Below, piece by piece: positions 5,575-8,150 of a DNA stretch of 8,150 nt. The stretch comes from Spirochaetales bacterium (lineage in GTDB: Bacteria > Spirochaetota > Spirochaetia > Sphaerochaetales > Sphaerochaetaceae). Position 1 is the first letter of the stretch; each line of letters starts with the position of its first letter. The notes beneath the pieces are model-generated. The model made no database searches and was not told where the DNA came from. It saw only the letters and a program-made list of their open reading frames with translations. Made by a program: the position numbers and the translations under genes. The stretch spans positions 1 to 8,150 of the forward strand of contig JAQYFM010000081.1 in assembly GCA_028723145.1 (NCBI GenBank). Direction: 5' to 3'.

Positions 5575-6513
5575 ATGAAAAGCAAGGAGATTGCACAGGC
5601 TGAATTAAGCAGAAGAACAAAAAGAGCATTGCGTCGTGATTGGCAGCTAATGGTTCTTTGTATATTGCCTGTAGCCTATTTCATCATTTTTTACTATGTG
5701 CCTATGTATGGAGTGCAGATAGCATTCAAAGACTTCAAGGCAATAAAGGGTATTTGGGGAAGTCCATGGGTCGGCTTAAAACATTTTAAGCGCTTTTTTA
5801 ATTCATCACAGTTCTGGCCTTTATTGAAGAACACGCTTGCTTTAAGCTTTATGCAACTACTAATTGGATTTCCTGTTCCGATAATTCTTGCAATTCTTCT
5901 AAACCAAATGCGCAATAAAAAGTACAAGAAATTTGTACAGTCAGTTGTTTATTGTCCTCACTTCATTTCTATTGTTGTATTAACCAGTATGCTATATATT
6001 TTCCTCTCACCTAGAAATGGAATAATCAACACAATGATTAAAGCATTAGGTGGAGAGTCGATTTTCTTTTTAGGAGAGGCTAAATACTTTAGAGGTGTAT
6101 TTGTTGCATCAGGTGTTTGGCAGAATGCAGGTTGGAATGCAATTATTTATATTTCTGCATTAGCAGGTATTAGTCCTGATTTGTATGAAGCAGCTGAAAT
6201 AGATGGTGCAAATAAGTGGCAGAGGATTTGGCATATCGATCTTCCAGGTATTTTGCCAACAATGGTCATGATGTTTATCATGGAAATTGGAAAGGTTATG
6301 AACCTTGGTTTCCAAAAAGCATATTTGATGCAAAATGCTCAGAACTTAGCTACAAGTGAAATAATTTCGACATACATATATAAAGTTGGTCTTATTAACG
6401 CTCAGTATAGTTATTCTGCTGCAATTAACCTATTTAACAACGTGATTAATATCATCCTCTTGATTTCGTGTAACTACCTTGCCAAGAAGATAACGAAAAA
6501 TAGTTTATGGTGA
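5575..6513 (+). CDS. lplB: LplB-type ABC transporter permease (polysaccharide/oligosaccharide uptake)
   Basis: The 312-residue protein has a basic N-terminal tail and about six membrane segments (near 25-44, 83-108, 124-144, 176-199, 224-241 and 284-302). The opening ILPVAYFIIFYYVPMYGVQIAFKDF and the W-G-S-P-W-V-G-L-K-H-F stretch are characteristic of the LplB (COG4209) permeases. Residues 204-226 (YEAAEIDGA...IWHIDLPGI) form the EAA loop that docks onto the ATPase. ATG 5575 is preceded by a strong AAGGAGG (5564-5570) with a tight 4-base gap, the same layout as its two downstream partners. It forms the inner-membrane channel with the LplC-type protein that follows 11 bases later. The symbol reflects family resemblance; the substrate is probably a plant-type or host oligosaccharide but is not shown by the sequence. 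Confidence 0.93.
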   Translation: MKSKEIAQAELSRRTKRALRRDWQLMVLCILPVAYFIIFYYVPMYGVQIAFKDFKAIKGIWGSPWVGLKHFKRFFNSSQFWPLLKNTLALSFMQLLIGFPVPIILAILLNQMRNKKYKKFVQSVVYCPHFISIVVLTSMLYIFLSPRNGIINTMIKALGGESIFFLGEAKYFRGVFVASGVWQNAGWNAIIYISALAGISPDLYEAAEIDGANKWQRIWHIDLPGILPTMVMMFIMEIGKVMNLGFQKAYLMQNAQNLATSEIISTYIYKVGLINAQYSYSAAINLFNNVINIILLISCNYLAKKITKNSLW

Positions 6514-6514
6514 T

Positions 6515-6520
6515 GGGGGA
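6515..6520 (+). promoter_or_regulatory. Ribosome-binding site favouring the ATG at 6525 for the second permease
   Basis: GGGGGA lies 4 bases before ATG 6525, matching the 4-base gaps of the two neighbouring genes. An upstream in-frame ATG at 6507 would overlap the previous stop and has no comparable site, so 6525 is preferred. Confidence 0.55.
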
Positions 6521-6524
6521 AAAG

Positions 6525-7427
6525 ATGAAAAGTAATTCACTATCAAGATTCCATGCTCAGTCATTTTCTGATAAAGCATTTGATATTTTTAATTATGTGT
6601 TTCTAGGCCTCATTGCTCTATGTGTGCTTTATCCACTTTACTTTATTGTAATTGCATCTTTTTCTGACCCCGTTGCAATTAACAATGGTGAAGTTGTGTT
6701 TTGGATTAAAGGATTCAACGTTACTGGTTATGAGAAGATATTTGAAAACACAAAGATTTGGAGATCATATGCAAATACAATCTTTTACACAGTGGTAGGT
6801 ACTACAATCCAAATTGCACTTACAATGATGTTTGCTTATCCTTTGAGCAGAAAAGAATTTTGCTTGAGAAATCCATTAATGTTCCTTGCAATGTTCACAA
6901 TGTACTTCCAGGGAGGTATGATTCCTACCTATCTTTGGATGGCTCAACTTTAGCTCTATAACACAAGACTTGTAATCCTGTTGTTACCTGCTATTAATGT
7001 ATTTAACCTCATAATTGCAGTTAACTATCTGAAGAATAATATTCCAGAAGAACTTTTCGAAGCAGCTTCAGTAGATGGCTTAGGTCATATTCAGTATTTC
7101 ATAAAAATAATACTACCTTTATCTCAGACAATTATTGTAGTTTTAATTCTTTATTACGGAGTTGCACACTGGAACGAGTTCATGAATGGACTTATCTATC
7201 TAAGAGATGAAAAACTGTATCCTCTCCAGCTTACATTGAGAGGAATATTACTACAGAACCAAGCTTCAGGCCTTGGCGATGTAGATAGTATGGTCGAACA
7301 GCAAAAGGCTGCAGAATTAATAAAGTATGGCCTTATTATTGTTTCGACACTGCCGGTTTTGGTTGTTTATCCATTCCTGCAGAAACATTTTGCTAAAGGA
7401 GTAATGATCGGTTCTGTAAAGGGCTGA
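6525..7427 (+). pseudogene. lplC: LplC-type ABC transporter permease interrupted by an in-frame TAG at codon 143
   Basis: From ATG 6525 the frame has 300 codons before TGA at 7425-7427, with a single TAG at 6951-6953. Both halves belong to the same frame and together give a normal-length LplC/YtcP (COG0395) permease. The first half has KAFDIFNYVFLGLIALCVLYPLYFI and ends IPTYLWMAQL; the second resumes LYNTRLVILLLPAINVFNLIIA. It contains the EAA loop EELFEAASVDG...IILP (about 176-198) and the typical end FAKGVMIGSVKG. Relatives run straight through this point, usually with a glycine before L-Y/L-N-T. As written, translation stops after two or three membrane segments and the EAA loop is lost. 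A TTG at 6981 gives an open downstream frame but has no ribosome-binding site. Explanations are a recent nonsense mutation, read-through, or a base-call error. Absence of other damage argues against old decay. Confidence 0.85.
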
Positions 7428-7444
7428 TACAATAGGAGGTATAA

Positions 7445-8150
7445 ATGAAAAAAGCATTATCATTACTAATTATTGCTTGTTTGGTAACTAGCATTTGTTT
7501 TGCTGGTGGTGCTAAGGAAGCAGAGAAAAGTACAAAAGCAGACATTTCTTTTAATAAGGAAGGCCTGCCTATCGTAAATGAACCAATTACATTTGAGATT
7601 GCAGCAGCTACTCAGAAAAATAAGGATTTTAAGGAACTCCAGTTCTTTAAGGACCTCGAAGAAGCAACAAATGTTCAAATTACTTGGAACATGTCATCTG
7701 ATGATGGTTGGAATGAAAAGAAGAGCTTGATTTTTGCAAGTAATATGCTTCCTGATGCATTCTATGGTAACGATATTCTCTCTGATGTAGATATTATGAA
7801 ATATGCATCTCAGGGTATGTTAATTCCTCTTAATGACTTAATCGAGGAATATGCTCCAAACTATAAGGCTATTTTGGATCAGCATCCAGAATATAGAGCT
7901 CAATTAACAGCTCCAGATGGAAATATCTATGCGCTTGGAACAATCAATGAAATTAACCCTACAACACATGACCACCTCTTTATTAACAAGACTTGGCTTG
8001 ATAACCTTGGCCTTGAGGTTCCAACCACAATTGAAGAGTTTGAAGCTGTATTAAAAGCTTTTAAGGAACAGGATGCAAATGGTAATGGTGATCCTAATGA
8101 TGAAATTCCATTTACATTTAGATATAGCTCTACAGATGTTTATAACAGAC
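7445..8150 (+). CDS. lplA: Extracellular solute-binding protein of the LplA type (partial, continues past the window)
   Basis: The visible 235 codons begin with a signal peptide (MKKALSLLIIACLVTSICFA) and the mature start GGAKEAEKS. Cleavage after CFA by signal peptidase I is the simplest reading. C12 (LIIAC) and C18 do not make a convincing lipobox at a normal distance, although spirochaete lipoboxes are loose. The mature part shows family 1 saccharide-binding features: LEEATNVQITW, LPDAFYGND, a segment GMLIPLNDLIEEYAPNY, and APDGNIYALG. A loop QDANGNGDPNDEIPF, common in LplA-type proteins, resembles a Ca2+-binding loop. AGGAGGT (7434-7440) lies 4 bases before ATG 7445, and the gene starts 17 bases after the LplC frame. 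It would deliver oligosaccharide to the LplB/LplC channel. The ATPase is not in this window; such systems usually share an MsmX/UgpC-like one. Confidence 0.9.
   Translation, partial: MKKALSLLIIACLVTSICFAGGAKEAEKSTKADISFNKEGLPIVNEPITFEIAAATQKNKDFKELQFFKDLEEATNVQITWNMSSDDGWNEKKSLIFASNMLPDAFYGNDILSDVDIMKYASQGMLIPLNDLIEEYAPNYKAILDQHPEYRAQLTAPDGNIYALGTINEINPTTHDHLFINKTWLDNLGLEVPTTIEEFEAVLKAFKEQDANGNGDPNDEIPFTFRYSSTDVYNR

Noticed and set aside
6951..6953. TAG reassignment or pyrrolysine-type decoding
   Set aside because: TAG ends the peptidase gene at 1806-1808 just before a properly placed next gene, and nothing in the window points to recoding machinery.
6981..7427. Downstream half of the LplC frame as an independent gene from TTG 6981
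   Set aside because: No ribosome-binding site, and the homology is continuous with the upstream half in the same frame, so it is one interrupted gene.
1..8150. CRISPR array, tRNA or rRNA genes, integrase or transposase
   Set aside because: No spaced direct repeats, cloverleaf or rRNA-like segments, and no transposase or recombinase motifs were seen on either strand.

Overview
The window is AT-rich bacterial DNA with tightly packed genes, strong Shine-Dalgarno sites and sigma70-type promoters. The best taxonomic clue is the solute-binding protein at the right end: its N-terminus ends in ...ICFAGGAKE, a pattern I associate with spirochaete (Treponema/Sphaerochaeta-like) periplasmic binding proteins. 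The LplB/LplC transporter and YesS-like AraC sensor are also common in Firmicutes, so the host assignment is tentative.

Left part (1-637): the last codons of an unidentified gene, a probable terminator, then over 400 bases without a convincing gene but with several hairpins. At the right edge of this stretch sit a good promoter and two inverted repeats that look like operators.

Middle (638-2392): a compact three-gene cassette of XRE-type DNA-binding protein, ImmA/IrrE-family zinc peptidase (HELYH) and PIN-domain-like putative RNase. The genes overlap or nearly touch, and the second and third start with GTG behind Shine-Dalgarno sites lying inside the preceding gene. This resembles ImmR/ImmA and DdrO/IrrE repressor-protease pairs with a candidate nuclease effector added. 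It is the most likely stress-response, toxin-antitoxin or defence module here. Next to it (about 2502-3002) is the 3' remnant of an AlbA_2/HATPase_c_4-type ATP-binding protein gene with a small in-frame NESI repeat, so the area looks like an accessory, decaying region.

Right part (3186-8150): a sugar-uptake locus. A 720-residue membrane-anchored AraC-family regulator (minus strand) is divergent from an operon of LplB-type permease, LplC-type permease and extracellular solute-binding protein (cut by the window end). The likely logic is that the regulator senses a saccharide outside the membrane and controls the transporter. No ATPase gene is present, as is usual for this transporter class. The LplC gene has one in-frame TAG at codon 143 and is otherwise intact, so it is a recent nonsense mutation, a read-through codon or a sequence error.
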